From Perkinsus chesapeaki (lineage: Eukaryota > Perkinsozoa > Perkinsida > Perkinsidae): 33,451 nt of DNA. Positions 1 through 10,171 of this stretch are shown here, piece after piece; the stretch's first letter is position 1, and every line of letters starts with the position of its first letter. The stretch covers positions 1 to 33,451 of the forward strand of contig JAAPAO010000392.1 of the NCBI GenBank assembly GCA_013115145.1, given 5' to 3'. The translations under genes were made by a program, and so were the position numbers. The notes below the pieces were generated by a model. That model had not been told where the DNA came from. It saw nothing but the letters and a program-made list of their open reading frames with translations, and did not search any database.

Positions 1-160
1 ATATACCCTGGGAGGTGGTTTAGTAACTTCAATATACCCTGGGAGGTGGTTTAGTAACTTCAATATACCCTGGGAGGTGGTTTAGTAACTTCAATATACC
101 CTGGGAGGTGGTTTAGTAACTTCAATATACCCTGGGAGGTGGTTTAGGAACTTCAATATA
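1..160. repeat. 31-bp tandem minisatellite, five copies plus a 5-bp stub
   Basis: Five consecutive 31-bp units start at 1, 32, 63, 94 and 125. The first four are identical. The fifth has one T-to-G change near its end, and the next unit breaks off after five bases at 160. Each unit contains CCTGGGAGGTGG followed by TTTAGTAACTTC. The array begins at base 1, so it probably continues to the left. There are no spacers between units, so this is a minisatellite and not a CRISPR array. Confidence 0.97.
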
Positions 161-568
161 TCTTAACGTAATCTCGTTCGCCCGTCGAAATTGAAGTTAC
201 TAATGTCGAAATAGGCGTTGAAAAGGTGTAGACACGTAAAGGCGGGGACTGAGACGAGTAATCGGGTCGTAGGTGATGATGGCTCAGCTGGGAATGGTCA
301 TTCAGACCAGAGTAAAGCCTAACGATAATGTGCTATTATTGCTATGAGGTCTATTTCACATTTAGTAAAGGCAAGCTTGAAAATGCTCGATATAGGTCAC
401 AATGCATTTCCATATCAGCAGGTTCTGCAGAATTGCCCGTACATGGGCGCACCCTTTACATTCTTCCATGAGCAGTTTTTGATCTATTTCCACCGAGTGT
501 GGGATAGTCCTCAGAATGTTAAAACGCATATCCCTTCGCTTTAACCGTGCAGTTCTTTGCAGGTTAAA
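161..568. other. Intergenic or 5' leader stretch without a supported gene
   Basis: No convincing coding exon is seen. One 66-codon open frame (344-544, +) has no recognisable motif and ends well before the next gene. At 553-562 a pyrimidine-rich run ends in GCAG, 6 nt before the ATG of the ankyrin gene. This looks like a splice acceptor, either of a 5' UTR intron or for spliced-leader addition. Confidence 0.5.
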
Positions 569-2104
569 ATGTCACGTGAATATCAAAAGATAAACTTGGA
601 CCAATCCAAGCCGTCCCTGTCACCATACAGTTGTACTTCCTGTTGTGATGGCGCAGACCACCGGTATGGCAGCTCTATCAGAGGAGATATACTCTATGAT
701 ATCCCTCTTCCTCACAGCCGACGATACATTCACTCTCTCATACGCTTGTACCCACACGTAAGCTCTCTTTACTAACACCAGTACTGCCTGGTGCTGCCAA
801 TCAGTTACATCTGCCTGTCCAGAGACAACTCCGCAGTGTGGCGCAAGTTCCTAGAGCCAGGCATGTAACTCCTACTCGGTCCCAGTGGAGCCGTAGCCTC
901 CGCCTCAGATACCAGATCAGACCTCAAGCAGCTACAACCTGCTCGAAGGCTCTCCTTGCTGATCCAAGCAACTATAGACTTGTAGTGGCAGCTCTCGCCC
1001 GCTCCGATTGGCGGTATAGGAAGGCAACACTTGGGAAATTCCTGGACAAGTAAGCCTGTTCATTGCTTGTTCAAAAATACCATTGTCAGTACTAGTCATA
1101 TAGTGTGATGCATGGTAGACTCTTGTGGATATCTCCTTCATCTCTGGAAGTCACTGCACGGTTAGATTAACTATGTTTTTTAGGGGGCAATTCAAACGCA
1201 GATTTTACCCCACCACTTGGCGAAAGCGTCTCCTCCTACGAGTAGATCCGACAATCCTAAAGGATTTCTCGGCACGACACCACGCGATCGATCCATGTGT
1301 CCGTCGGCCTTCTCAAAGAGCAGTGGCGGTTGTTCCTGAAGGCAGGGGTGCAACTGCTACTCTCGTGTCGAGGCTTGCGCTGAGAGGAGACATCGGTTCC
1401 ATGCAGCGAACTTTGAAACGGGTTGGGCACCAACTCGGTAACGAGGACAGAGTTGCGGCGATCCAAGGCGCACTGGCGACTGAGAGACTCACCACAGAGA
1501 TGGCGACTTGTGTAGTATTGGGGGGACCTGGAGTGGGAAGTTGCACGTCTAGCAATAAAGTGAGTTGCCACACCAGCGACGGTTCTCGAAATAGCTAATG
1601 GGCTAGAAGGTCCGTAAGAGCTTCCGACTACCTTGCATGTCTTACTGGTTAAGTTTTTCGCTGAGGTTCGATGAGGTCCATTTGCGCAACCATGCCGCTG
1701 TGGTGCATATGTAGGTATCTATGCTACTAGATGGCCGATCAGCATCGGCAATTGCGGACTGGTCCTCTCCATCTGGAGACACTGGCTTGCACATTGCCGC
1801 ACGATGTGGACAGTTGTTACTCATAAACCGGATAATGGCAAACTTGCATGATGCAGGCAATTCTATTTTCATTGAATCCCTTATCCTGAGCCCCTCAGGT
1901 CGGCGGTCCGCCTTTGCTAGCCGGAGGAATCTTCTTGGGGAGACTGCTGTCCACGTTGCAGTCGACTTCAAGCAGTCAGCGATAGCGCTGAGCCTGGTAG
2001 ACCAGTACGGCTGCAATCCTAGGATTTCGGACCAAGCTGGCCGGAGTGTTGCGGCCCTGGTCTCTGCATTGCGATCCAAAAATGCTGCCACGAATAATAA
2101 TTAG
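569..2104 (+). CDS. Ankyrin-repeat protein, four exons
   Basis: Reconstructed exons are 569-757, 823-1049, 1184-1559 and 1715-2104, giving 393 residues ending at TAG. Donors are GTAAGC, GTAAGC and GTGAGT. Acceptors are CCAG, TTTTTTAG and TGTAG. Intron 1 (65 nt) contains a TACTAAC branch-point-like motif, and reading phase is kept across all junctions. The N-terminal half (exons 1-2) is rich in Arg, Ser and aromatic residues and is not recognised. From the end of exon 3 ankyrin-like helices appear (LVSRLALRGDIGSMQRTL), and exon 4 carries two clearer repeats, GDTGLHIAARCGQ and GETAVHVAVDF. Ankyrin repeats bind protein partners; the partner here is unknown. VKOR starts only 84 nt downstream on the same strand. 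Exon 4 and the repeats are secure, but the start and first exon are inferred from splice signals and phase. Confidence 0.7.
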
Positions 2105-2188
2105 TTTCGACCAGAAGGCATCTTGTTGATTGGGAGGGCAGTTAGATCGTCTCGCGTGCAGTTTTTTTCTCTAGAGTGTGACCCCTCA

Positions 2189-2798
2189 ATGCTATACAGG
2201 GTTGCTATCTTAACTCTAGCGGCTGTCGCCGGGATCGGACTGGCCGTTTACTCACTCTATGTCGAAGCGATGGTGAGATCGTCGTACCAGATTGCAGCAC
2301 GGCGTTCGATTTCTTCGGCTACGTCCAATTCGCTTAAGCGCTAAGCTCACTTAGATACATTCTATCCCCGGTTACCAAGCGGCCTGCGACATTAGTTATT
2401 GGTCCAGCTGCAGTAAAGTCTTCACATCTTCTTACTCAAGGATTCTGGTTCACTGGGGTATAACTGAGCCGGGCGGACATCTGGATTTGTCACTACCGAT
2501 GCTGGGTAAGGTTCGGAAGTATCCCTCTGTTCAATTCCACATTTCAGCCGTACCGTACTTCATGCTGATTCTTTCGTATCCCGGCATGAGGCGTAATGGA
2601 CTTTCCACTAGGCGAGTGTATTTGGCGATAGGATGCGTGGCTGCCTTGTTCAACATTTACTTGGCAATGGTGCTGAAATTCGTGCTGCAAGAATTCTGTG
2701 TCGTCTGCTTCGGCAACTACATTGTGAATGCGATCATATTTGTGTGTTTGGTGATTGACACAAAAGCTGCATGCGGGCCTAAGGTTAAGAAAGTTTGA
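2189..2798 (+). CDS. VKORC1-like vitamin K epoxide reductase family protein
   Basis: Exons are 2189-2272 and 2355-2798, with donor GTGAGA, acceptor CTTAG and an 82-nt intron. The protein is a small polytopic ER-type thiol oxidoreductase. The family reduces quinones, such as vitamin K epoxide, using electrons from dithiols, and so promotes disulfide formation. Seen directly: a first membrane helix after the start (VAILTLAAVAGIGLAVYSLY), a loop with two cysteines eight residues apart (CDISYWSSC, codons 2385 and 2409), the following SKVF, and the redox pair FCVVC (codons 2697 and 2706) inside the last helix hairpin after VYLA. A further 42-nt GTAAGG...TTTCAG segment (2506-2547) is in frame without stops. 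Removing it gives 161 residues, against 163 for human VKORC1, and a better fit to the family; keeping it gives 175. Whether it is spliced is unresolved. The C-terminus is basic (KVKKV). Confidence 0.88.
2506..2547 (+). other. Candidate 42-nt in-frame intron inside VKOR gene
   Basis: The segment starts GTAAGG and ends ATTTCAG, and its length matches the 40-47 nt introns of neighbouring genes. It encodes 14 extra residues (GKVRKYPSVQFHIS) that have no counterpart in VKOR proteins. As it keeps the frame open, unspliced RNA would also be translatable. Confidence 0.6.
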
Positions 2799-2941
2799 GG
2801 TTTCGTTGTCGAATGGGAGTTGTGTTTGAGATAGTCGGGACTGTATATAAATTTCACAATTTCGGGTCTGGTAACCTCACGAGAAAGGGAGAATAGATGC
2901 ATGCTTCGGAGCACGCGATCAGAATCTACCGCTTAGTATCA

Positions 2942-3014
2942 GGGGGACTAGCTCAAATGGTAGAGCGCTCGCTTAGCAAGCGAGAGGCACCGGGATCGAT
3001 GCCCGGGTTCTCCA
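2942..3014 (+). tRNA. tRNA-Ala (anticodon AGC)
   Basis: This is a full cloverleaf of 73 nt including discriminator A at 3014. The acceptor stem 2942-2948 pairs with 3007-3013 and includes a G3:U70 wobble, the known identity element for alanyl-tRNA synthetase. The anticodon stem CTCGC/GCGAG encloses loop TTAGCAA with AGC at 2975-2977. Internal A box (TAGCTCAAATGG) and B-box-like (GGATCGATGCC) sequences are present. There is no intron and CCA is not encoded. Six T residues at 3015-3020 are the pol III terminator. Confidence 0.97.
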
Positions 3015-3020
3015 TTTTTT
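3015..3020 (+). terminator. RNA polymerase III oligo-T terminator
   Basis: A run of six T residues directly follows the tRNA-Ala discriminator base, the usual pol III stop signal. Confidence 0.9.
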
Positions 3021-3280
3021 CACCCATAAACTTATAAACCCAACATTGCCTGGCACGCTGGTACAATATTTAAACACAAATATTCAGCAGATGCATATGC
3101 ATATATGCAGCCACGGCACGAATCACCAGAGCTGAGTAGCGCGTCATGTGGCTAGAATGCGATGTTCCACATCAAAAGTGCAGCACTTTAAGTGCTTGAA
3201 GTGAGGCTTGTGCATTGAGCTCCTCAATCATATCCCGACTGTGGTGAACCAGTATGGTACAGGCAGTTTGACAACACAAC

Positions 3281-6200
3281 TTATTGAGACTGAGTAGGTT
3301 GTTGGTCACTCGGGGATGGATCACAGTCCAGTGGAGACGAACCCGTATCCAAGTCACTTGTCGCGGATGGCGTTGAAAGGCGGCATTCTGTGTCCATATT
3401 ATCGCGTTTTGGCTCTTCCTCTTCTTGTAGGACAGTAGATGGAGGCTGCTGGCATTCTGGGGCATCGTCCACTTTGCCGAGGAAGGCACAAGCTTGTTCC
3501 GAGCTCATCGATGGCCGACTTCTCTTCCTCTGCGTTCTTGGGCATGGACCGCCACCAACCAATCCCATCCATTCCGCCACACGGAACATCATGCAGTATC
3601 GAGGATTGAACATATCATACCCAGCGTCTTCGACGCCCCCGCAAGTCCGATTTCGGAAAAACTGAGGTGCGGAGATTGGCATTGGGAGCCACCGAGTTGT
3701 AATCCTGTCAGAGAATCGGAATTAAGTCCCCCAGGCGGTTTATGACCAACACGACAAAGTGGCGCCCAGGAGACACGAGCAACAACCGACATGGTAATAC
3801 CATGATGGTATGATCGGGATTGCGCTATCCTGCCGGTACGAACTCCCATGTACCTGACAGCGAGTACGACATTCAGAATGAGAAGAATTGTGGCACTTAC
3901 AATCAGACGACGATCTAACCAGATCGTCAGGTGTAATGTCAGGCATTATCTCGGCTATCTTATTCTCGGCAGATCTGGCCAACTTAACGTTATTGGTCAG
4001 CCTAAAGGCCATAACCTCTTCATGACCAGCCTGCAGGAAGCTGCATCTACTTCGCAAGAAACAGCATATTTTGCCAGTAAAGCGGGTTCTGTATCGAAGA
4101 CGCTTCACTGAGCTGTATCGCCTGACTCACGTAATGTGCAGCTCGATCAACTGCATCTACGAAATGATAGGTTAGCTGGGGATGCGCACCATAGTCGACA
4201 CGGTACCATGTTGAGATCGTGCGTTGCCTCCAGAGTACTCAATTCCCAGCGTAGCGCAAGCAAAGTTATTGAGTCCCTTCGGGAAGTCTGGATTCATCGT
4301 GAGAGCCATGGTAAGGTACTCCATGGCAAGGTTCACTTTGCCTATGATCCGGTAACCGATCATGCTCAAGTGCTGTTGCGAGCTTGTTTACCATTCTGGT
4401 ATAAGGCGACTGCGGTATCATGGAATATTTCCTCGTCCTTAACCATAAGACTGGCACCGAACTTCGTCGTTGCTTCCATCAGCCATTGCTCTGCTACGCC
4501 AAAGTTCCCTCGGAGAATCTCTATTTGGCCAATTCTCCAGTACCTATCTCGCGCCTTGGGTTAGACAACCGCGGTGGAATTACGGAAGGCCGCTCATCGG
4601 ATCGGCTAGAGCGCAGCGCACCAGCGCGCCGACTGCTTCATCCCATTTTTGTTGTTGCATGTACGTTATACCGAGATTGAACTGATGCCGAAGCAATGGG
4701 AAACTCTCCCCTTCGCATCGGTACCTGTGTTTTGGCCGAAGCAGGTTGCCGTTCACCATCCACAACAAACAGCACCTACACAGTTTGAAAAGCACAGTTC
4801 TATATGCGCTGCACCCTCACATCGGGATCGCTCCATTCCAGGACTCGCAGAAAGGTACGAGTGCAGAACAGGGGGATGACTAGGAAAACAGTCAGACCGA
4901 GTAACATCTGGCACGGAGAGGTGCGGAATGCACTGTACTATGCGGCCGTCCAACCTACCATGACGCGCGTTCCGGGGAGCACAGTAACTCGCCGATTGGC
5001 GATTCTTCGGCTGGTGCTCCGTGATATTTTCTGACCCTTCATGATGCTACTGGTGCTAGCTGAAATCGCCCCGTGAAATGCGCATCACTCGCTGCTTTGT
5101 AGAGCGCCCCAGGTTTCCAGAATCCACAAGAGAATAGTGCCCCGCGGAGTCGCTGCTATTGTTACCTGCTCGGGCTTTGAGTCCTAATGATATATGGGTT
5201 TTTGCCGGCGACGTATTAGAAATGATGCCCTAGATGAAGTGCTCCAGTGCGGCTCTTCGTATCGCTCTTACTGGTTCTAGAACTGCTCCGCGATGACTAC
5301 ACGAAGATTCTAACAGCGTCACAATCAACATGATGAAGCCTATTGATGGGATATACAGCAGGCGCTCTCCGATGACTGTTCCCACGGGGAACATAACGTT
5401 AGAAGCTGGGAACTGCACAAAGGTTGTTAGCTCGTGGTAGGGTATGGACAAGCGGGACGACGCGGGTTACCATGGAATCGCAAAGAAGGCGCGTTCTTAC
5501 CCAGGTGACTATGAGGATTGCGAGGCCGGTCAGGATATTCTTTCCCCTCAATCGTTGGTCCTGATTGCTCTGCTGTGTCCCGAGACATGTTATAAGGCGC
5601 AGGCCAGCCGCCAGTATGCAGGCGATGAGTAACTAGCGAGTCGTTGCTGAGCACCACTATTGCAGACACTGCTCTTGATAGCTCACGTATGCTGCTAATG
5701 GTAGCAGTAGTCGACAATCTTCAAGAGAGTGCAGCATCGGTATGGCATTCAAAGAATAATCATAGCACAGATACATTGGGAATACCAACAGCTTTACATA
5801 TTGGCCATGGATGAAAGCGTACCTTCAAGCTGCTCTGGGACTAAGCCTCACAATGCATCGCGCGTCTCACGTAAGCATTCTGGTAACTTTGTCTGTCTCG
5901 AATTGAACAGGATTATCTTGGGGTGACATGTTAACTCCAGTGCCTATGTACCCAGCTATGGTACAATATCATTTATACCCCAGCCTACCCCCAGTGTGTG
6001 AGTAGCGCCAGAAGAAGCATGCGGTAGCTACAAAGCAGACCTAGATGAGCATCACCGGCAATGTGACCCACTCGTCAACGCTTACCATGGTTATTCTCTG
6101 GCCAGCTCTCGAGTAGCTAATGGCTCGTAAGTCCCATCGAGCGCACCAAACGTGCAACAGTTCGATACCCACTAGTATCGGAAGAGCCTAACAGGTCCTG

Positions 6201-7234
6201 TAAGCTCTCGCGTGGCCACTGGTAGATACCATACCGTGAAGCCTGCCTCCTTAGAGAGTCCACCGGCCACGGCAAGGAGGCAGGCTACTAGGCAACCGCT
6301 CATCATGATTACCCAATGGGGACCCTCGTCGCTCCCGCTAGTTCCCGAGGTAGGCTGAAATCGGTGGCTCGCTTGCCTCAACCTGGCTGTATAGCGTTAC
6401 CTTGTTATTGTGGCCTGCAGCCTGTACATAAATGACAAAGGATAGTATGACGAAAAGTGCGCCTAGGATGTCCGCTCGACACACAAGGTATCTGACCGCG
6501 GTGTCTACCTCCGGGCACGAGGGCCCTGGAATTACAGTAGATTCTCAGTGTGGATTGGATGACATGCGAACAAGGCAGCTCCAGTGACACTAAGGATCGT
6601 CGGAGCCCTCAATACGGTTGTACAGAGGGGCACCTGCTATCGACCGTGGCCCACTAGGATTGAAGTGGTATCTCGTACCATGAGGAAGCTGACGACCATA
6701 TGAATGAGAAGATTGGTTATATGGAAGCCTGAGGATTCCAGTCCATGCAGGAGATAGTTCCAACGATAACTAAACGACGATACTGGGCGAGATTCGCGGG
6801 TGCGGACTGTGGTACGTTATGGTTGTTATAGGGCGGAAGGACTTATGAGTCCAGCCACCATCGAACATGTTGAGGCCCCAGAAGTCGCGGCTATTGAGGT
6901 CGGCCCAGCTCACTGATTCACCCACAACATTTGGGTTGCGCACCTGTGCGGTTGGTATGATTAGCTGGGGCAGGCAGCTGCAGCCGGCTTACTATTGCGA
7001 CTGAGTCGTCCATGATGAATCCTTTATAGGTCAGCATGGGTAGGTAAGGCATTAAGCACAGCACCTACTCACTCCGCAGAGGACGGTGCGACTACTCGGT
7101 ATCGTTACTATGAAGGCAATCGAGATTTGCCTTCTCCACGCAGACGTCAAGGCTGGTTCGAACAGTCCGCGCCACAAGGCTCGTGCGAGTGGCGCGAAGA
7201 CGATGGATAGTGTACCTCTCAATGAGAGGATTAT
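3281..7234 (-). CDS. TMTC-like transmembrane and TPR protein (putative O-mannosyltransferase)
   Basis: This is an intron-rich minus-strand gene. TMTC proteins are ER GT-C-fold glycosyltransferases that O-mannosylate lumenal protein domains from dolichol-phosphate mannose. In gene order the exons show: a first helix leading to FIMDD (7005-7019, the acidic pair of the first lumenal loop), RDFWG and HKSFRPITT (about 6850-6893), NYLLHGLESSGFHITNLL, HPIHTE (6544-6561) joined to a RADILGALF helix, SKEAGFT (6235-6255), DNPVQF, VFPMYLCYDYS, FPASNVMFPVG (from 5412 down) and GERLLYIPS. TPR repeats follow at about 4600-4672 (FNLGITYMQQQKWDEAV) and 4215-4345. Well-resolved introns are 43-49 nt, for example 7065-7108. 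The last open stretch (3281-3682) encodes an acidic, Ser/Pro-rich tail assigned by continuity only. The first coding exon, with its ATG, is unresolved: upstream of 7234 the frame is closed, and a 60-codon frame at 7258-7440 may belong to it. Confidence 0.82.
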
Positions 7235-7749
7235 CTAGATTATCAGTTGTAGTGTTCTCACGTGTTATGTGGCTCGGCACACTGCAAAAGTTCCAAGGCC
7301 CGGAACTCGATATTCGAGGAGGGGCACTTACTGACGGACAGTGAGTTCCTTACAACCGTTACCATAAGCCTACCTAACACGTATCCATCAGGGTCCTCGT
7401 CGGATGAAGAGGGCCTTTGGGAGCTTTCCGATTGCTCCACCGATTCCTCGGGATGGATTTCGGCAGCCCTTTGGACCTACCAGGTGAATGTTGTTGAATA
7501 TGGCGAGGCACGTCTCACAGGCTGTTCGCTGTCCCTTTGGAGCAATTCCTCGTGGCTTGGGAGCTTTGGACGAACCTCCTTCATCCTAAACAACGGCAAA
7601 GCAAGCTCCAAGGTAAGTTGCTAACGATGATGAGTGTGTGAATTATCCCAGCGTAACCACGTTGTTACATGTGTAAAAACGTCGGTATGTGGCGCAAGTT
7701 TGGAAATAGATGCAGCGAAACTCGTGATTCCTCTTTATGACCTCCGCAG
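7235..7749. promoter_or_regulatory. Divergent region between TMTC-like gene and methylcitrate synthase; both 5' ends unresolved
   Basis: The two genes point away from each other here, so both promoters and first exons should lie within about 500 bp. On + an ATG at 7500 opens MARHVSQAVRCPFGAIPRGL, an Arg-rich stretch resembling a mitochondrial presequence, but this frame stops at 7587, before a good donor (GTAAGT at 7613). Acceptor-like sites end at 7651 (CCCAG) and 7749 (CGCAG). On - an ATG at 7440 opens a Ser-rich acidic N-terminus. No combination joined all phases by eye. Confidence 0.5.
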
Positions 7750-9335
7750 GACAACCAGACGGTCTTGCCGGTGTAGTTGCTGGTGTATCGGCAATCTGCA
7801 CCGTTGGGCTCGGCAGTGGTCTTAACTACCGGGGATATAATGTAAAGGATTTAACCGACAAAACAGAGACCTTCGAGGAAGTCGCGTAAGGCAGGCTCGC
7901 CCGGTTGAATGGAATATCCCTGTGTAGATATCTTCTATTGAGAGGCAAGCTGCCGACTCGGCCTCAGCTTGATGCATACCTCACTCGCCAAGGAGCGGCC
8001 CGGCAGCTCAGCCCCAATATGGCAACTGTCCTCGAGATGCTCCCTAAAGACACTCACCCGATGGATGTAGTCAGTCGACGACTTGGCAGTGGGGAATCAA
8101 TGCCGTATTTAGGTGCTGCGGGTTTCGGTATCTCTGATTGGGTGCTTGGAGCCCGAACCCGAAGACCCAGATGTCAGGGTCCGGGACAACACAGCAGTGG
8201 AGGTTGCGGAGAAGCTCATGGCTGTTCTCCCATGCGCTGTGCTGTAAGGGGCAGTCCAGTGTCTCCTAATAGGGTTTCCTTGTCAGGTACTGGTTTCATT
8301 ACTCCCATTACGGCAGAAGGATCGATGTTACTACCAGCAAACGGAACCCACAGGAGACCATGGCCGCCCACTTCCTGCGCTTGCTTCATCAGACTGGCTA
8401 CGATTCGCCGCCCGATAGAGACATGATAAGTGGGAAATCTGCCAAGTTGACCTTCGTATCCATTTTGGTAGGAACTTTGGACAAATCTTTCATTTGCTAC
8501 GCTGAACATGACTACAATGCTTCCACATTTGCGGCTAGGGTCACAACAGCAACCCTCAGCGATGCCTACTCGGCCTTCACCACGGCAATCGGTGAGGTCC
8601 TACCAATGGTCCATTCCCTGTAGTGGTATCTGTACAGGAACTCTGCGGGGCCCCCTGCATGGTGGGGCGAATGAGGCCACTATGGAGCTGCTGTCTACAT
8701 TCGAGGGACCGGAGGATGCTGAGTGGAAGCTTCGTGAAATGTTCAGAAGCAAGAAGTTGGTCATGGGCTTCGGACACAGAATGTGATGAGCTCGCCATTT
8801 ATAACTGAGGAGTAGCTAGTGGTGTCAGATACAAGACCGGCGACCCCCGATCGCTTATTATGGAGGAATGCTCACGGGCATTGTCCCATAAGCCCGGGAG
8901 GACTACCCTGTTATTTAATATATCCAAGAAGGTAGAAGAGGTTATGAAGTCGGAGAAAGGCATGTACCCCAACGCTGACTTTTACAGCGCATCAGCTTAC
9001 CACTACTGTGGGGTAATAGCTTACCATTATTGAGATTGTAAAGCTGCTTACGGAAGGTGCCAACTCCACTCTTCACGCCATTATTCGTATTCTCGAGGAT
9101 CACAGGATGGACAGCGCATATTGTGGAGCAGAGGGCTAACAACAAGCTTATTAGACCGACGTCAAAGTAAGATACAAACTAGGTTATCTGGGTAACCAGT
9201 ATGGTCAGATACTGTGGTCCAGAGCCGAACCAGACGGTTGTGCTGATAGATGAACGTCGAGAAGATGGCGATTCAGCTTGTAGTGCGGCGGAGTCGACAA
9301 CAGGGGACTCACGATCGAGCCGAAGTCGCTTATAA
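7750..9335 (+). CDS. 2-methylcitrate synthase (citrate synthase family), eight exons, 5' end incomplete
   Basis: The enzyme condenses propionyl-CoA, or acetyl-CoA, with oxaloacetate. Exons are 7750-7885, 7928-8066, 8113-8243, 8287-8591, 8638-8782, 8829-9012, 9057-9166 and 9209-9335. The introns are 42, 46, 43, 46, 46, 44 and 42 nt, all GT-AG and all phase-consistent. The N-terminal DGLAGVVAG, LNYRGYNVKDL and FEEVAYLLLRGKLPT, and LEPEPEDPD after the HPMDV block, are typical of PrpC-type proteins. Catalytic residues are present: His in PLHGGANE (codon 8658), His in GFGHR (8775) and Asp in NADFYSAS (8977). The protein ends SRSSRSRL; the last three residues, SRL, fit a PTS1 peroxisomal signal. 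The start codon and any presequence lie upstream of 7750 and were not resolved. The small membrane gene follows 233 nt downstream. Confidence 0.9.
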
Positions 9336-9568
9336 TAGGAGTAACAGTCGTCGCCTTCTTGATTGTCGTCCGTGGGATTCGAACGTGCGACCTGCCGGGG
9401 TGGGCCGACTAATGCTTTTCTCGTCTCAGGATGGAACACCCACCCGGTGATGTCATTTTACCATCCCATCTTTTAACGCATCTTGAACGATTTGTGGTCC
9501 TTTAAGTTTCATATCCCTCAACAGTGTTGCTGTTGTCAAGTTTTCTATAGGGCAGGGAGAGTCTTACG

Positions 9569-9945
9569 ATGGAATTCGACATCGAGATGGGAGGCAACGG
9601 CGGTGAAGTTGAGACCGTACAAAGTTCAGCCCGCAGCACCTCCTCCCTATCAGTGAGTTCTGTTCTTCCACAAACATAAAGCCTTCGCTCGTCAGTTACA
9701 ATGTGCATTGTTTTTCTTCTGGGTCGGCGGATGGGGCATCTGCGATACTATGGTCAATCTCATATCCAGAAGCCCCTACTTCCAGATAGGTACCCTCTGA
9801 TCATCGCTGTAGCATCTGAGCTTTCTTAGTCATATACATCGGTTACTTGCTTCTCGGCCTTGCACTCGTATGGCATCATAACCGGAAGACATCCAATGGG
9901 CATCTTTCATTTACGGAGATGATAGTGGCGGCAGCGACGGAGTGA
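9569..9945 (+). CDS. Small two-helix membrane protein, three exons, unrecognised
   Basis: Exons are 9569-9652, 9696-9789 and 9830-9945, giving 97 residues and stop TGA. Introns are 43 nt (GTGAGT...GTCAG) and 40 nt (GTACCC...CTTAG), and phases match. The N-terminal 28 residues are acidic and Gly/Ser-rich. Two hydrophobic stretches follow: CALFFFWVGGWGICDTMVNL, and IYIGYLLLGLALVW after a short polar turn. The tail HHNRKTSNGHLSFTEMIV is polar. The gene becomes visible only after joining the exons, since no single frame is long. TTTTCTATAG, 10 nt upstream of the ATG, resembles a splice acceptor. The family was not recognised; a small organelle or ER membrane subunit is possible. Confidence 0.7.
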
Positions 9946-10171
9946 TGAGTTTATGTAAATGCTGCCTTTGTTCTATCATTTATCCTGTCCCCCTCTCAGC
10001 ATTATCGCTTCCTGTCATCTCTCAGACACCACTGTAACCTTGGGATTCCCGTCACCTTCGAAGGCCTTGTGGTGGTCGGCAACAGTACACTGAAATCACT
10101 TTTCCTTCATCGTAACTTGTTCGGGTCTGGTTCGCCTTGTCCGAACGGCAAGTTATTAATTGTATTATAAC
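9946..10171. other. Short spacer
   Basis: No gene or strong motif is seen. The spacer separates the small membrane gene from the RRF gene on the same strand and is AT-rich just before the RRF start. Confidence 0.5.

Noticed and set aside
1-160. CRISPR-like array
   Set aside because: Units abut without spacers, and the setting is a eukaryotic nuclear genome.
1241-1318. Extra intron inside ankyrin exon 3 (GTAGAT...CAAAG)
   Set aside because: Splicing it shifts the frame into an early stop, while the unspliced frame stays open.
9365-9395. tRNA-like T-loop on the minus strand (GTTCGAATCCCAC)
   Set aside because: The T stem does not pair, and no D arm or matching 5' acceptor strand is found upstream on that strand.
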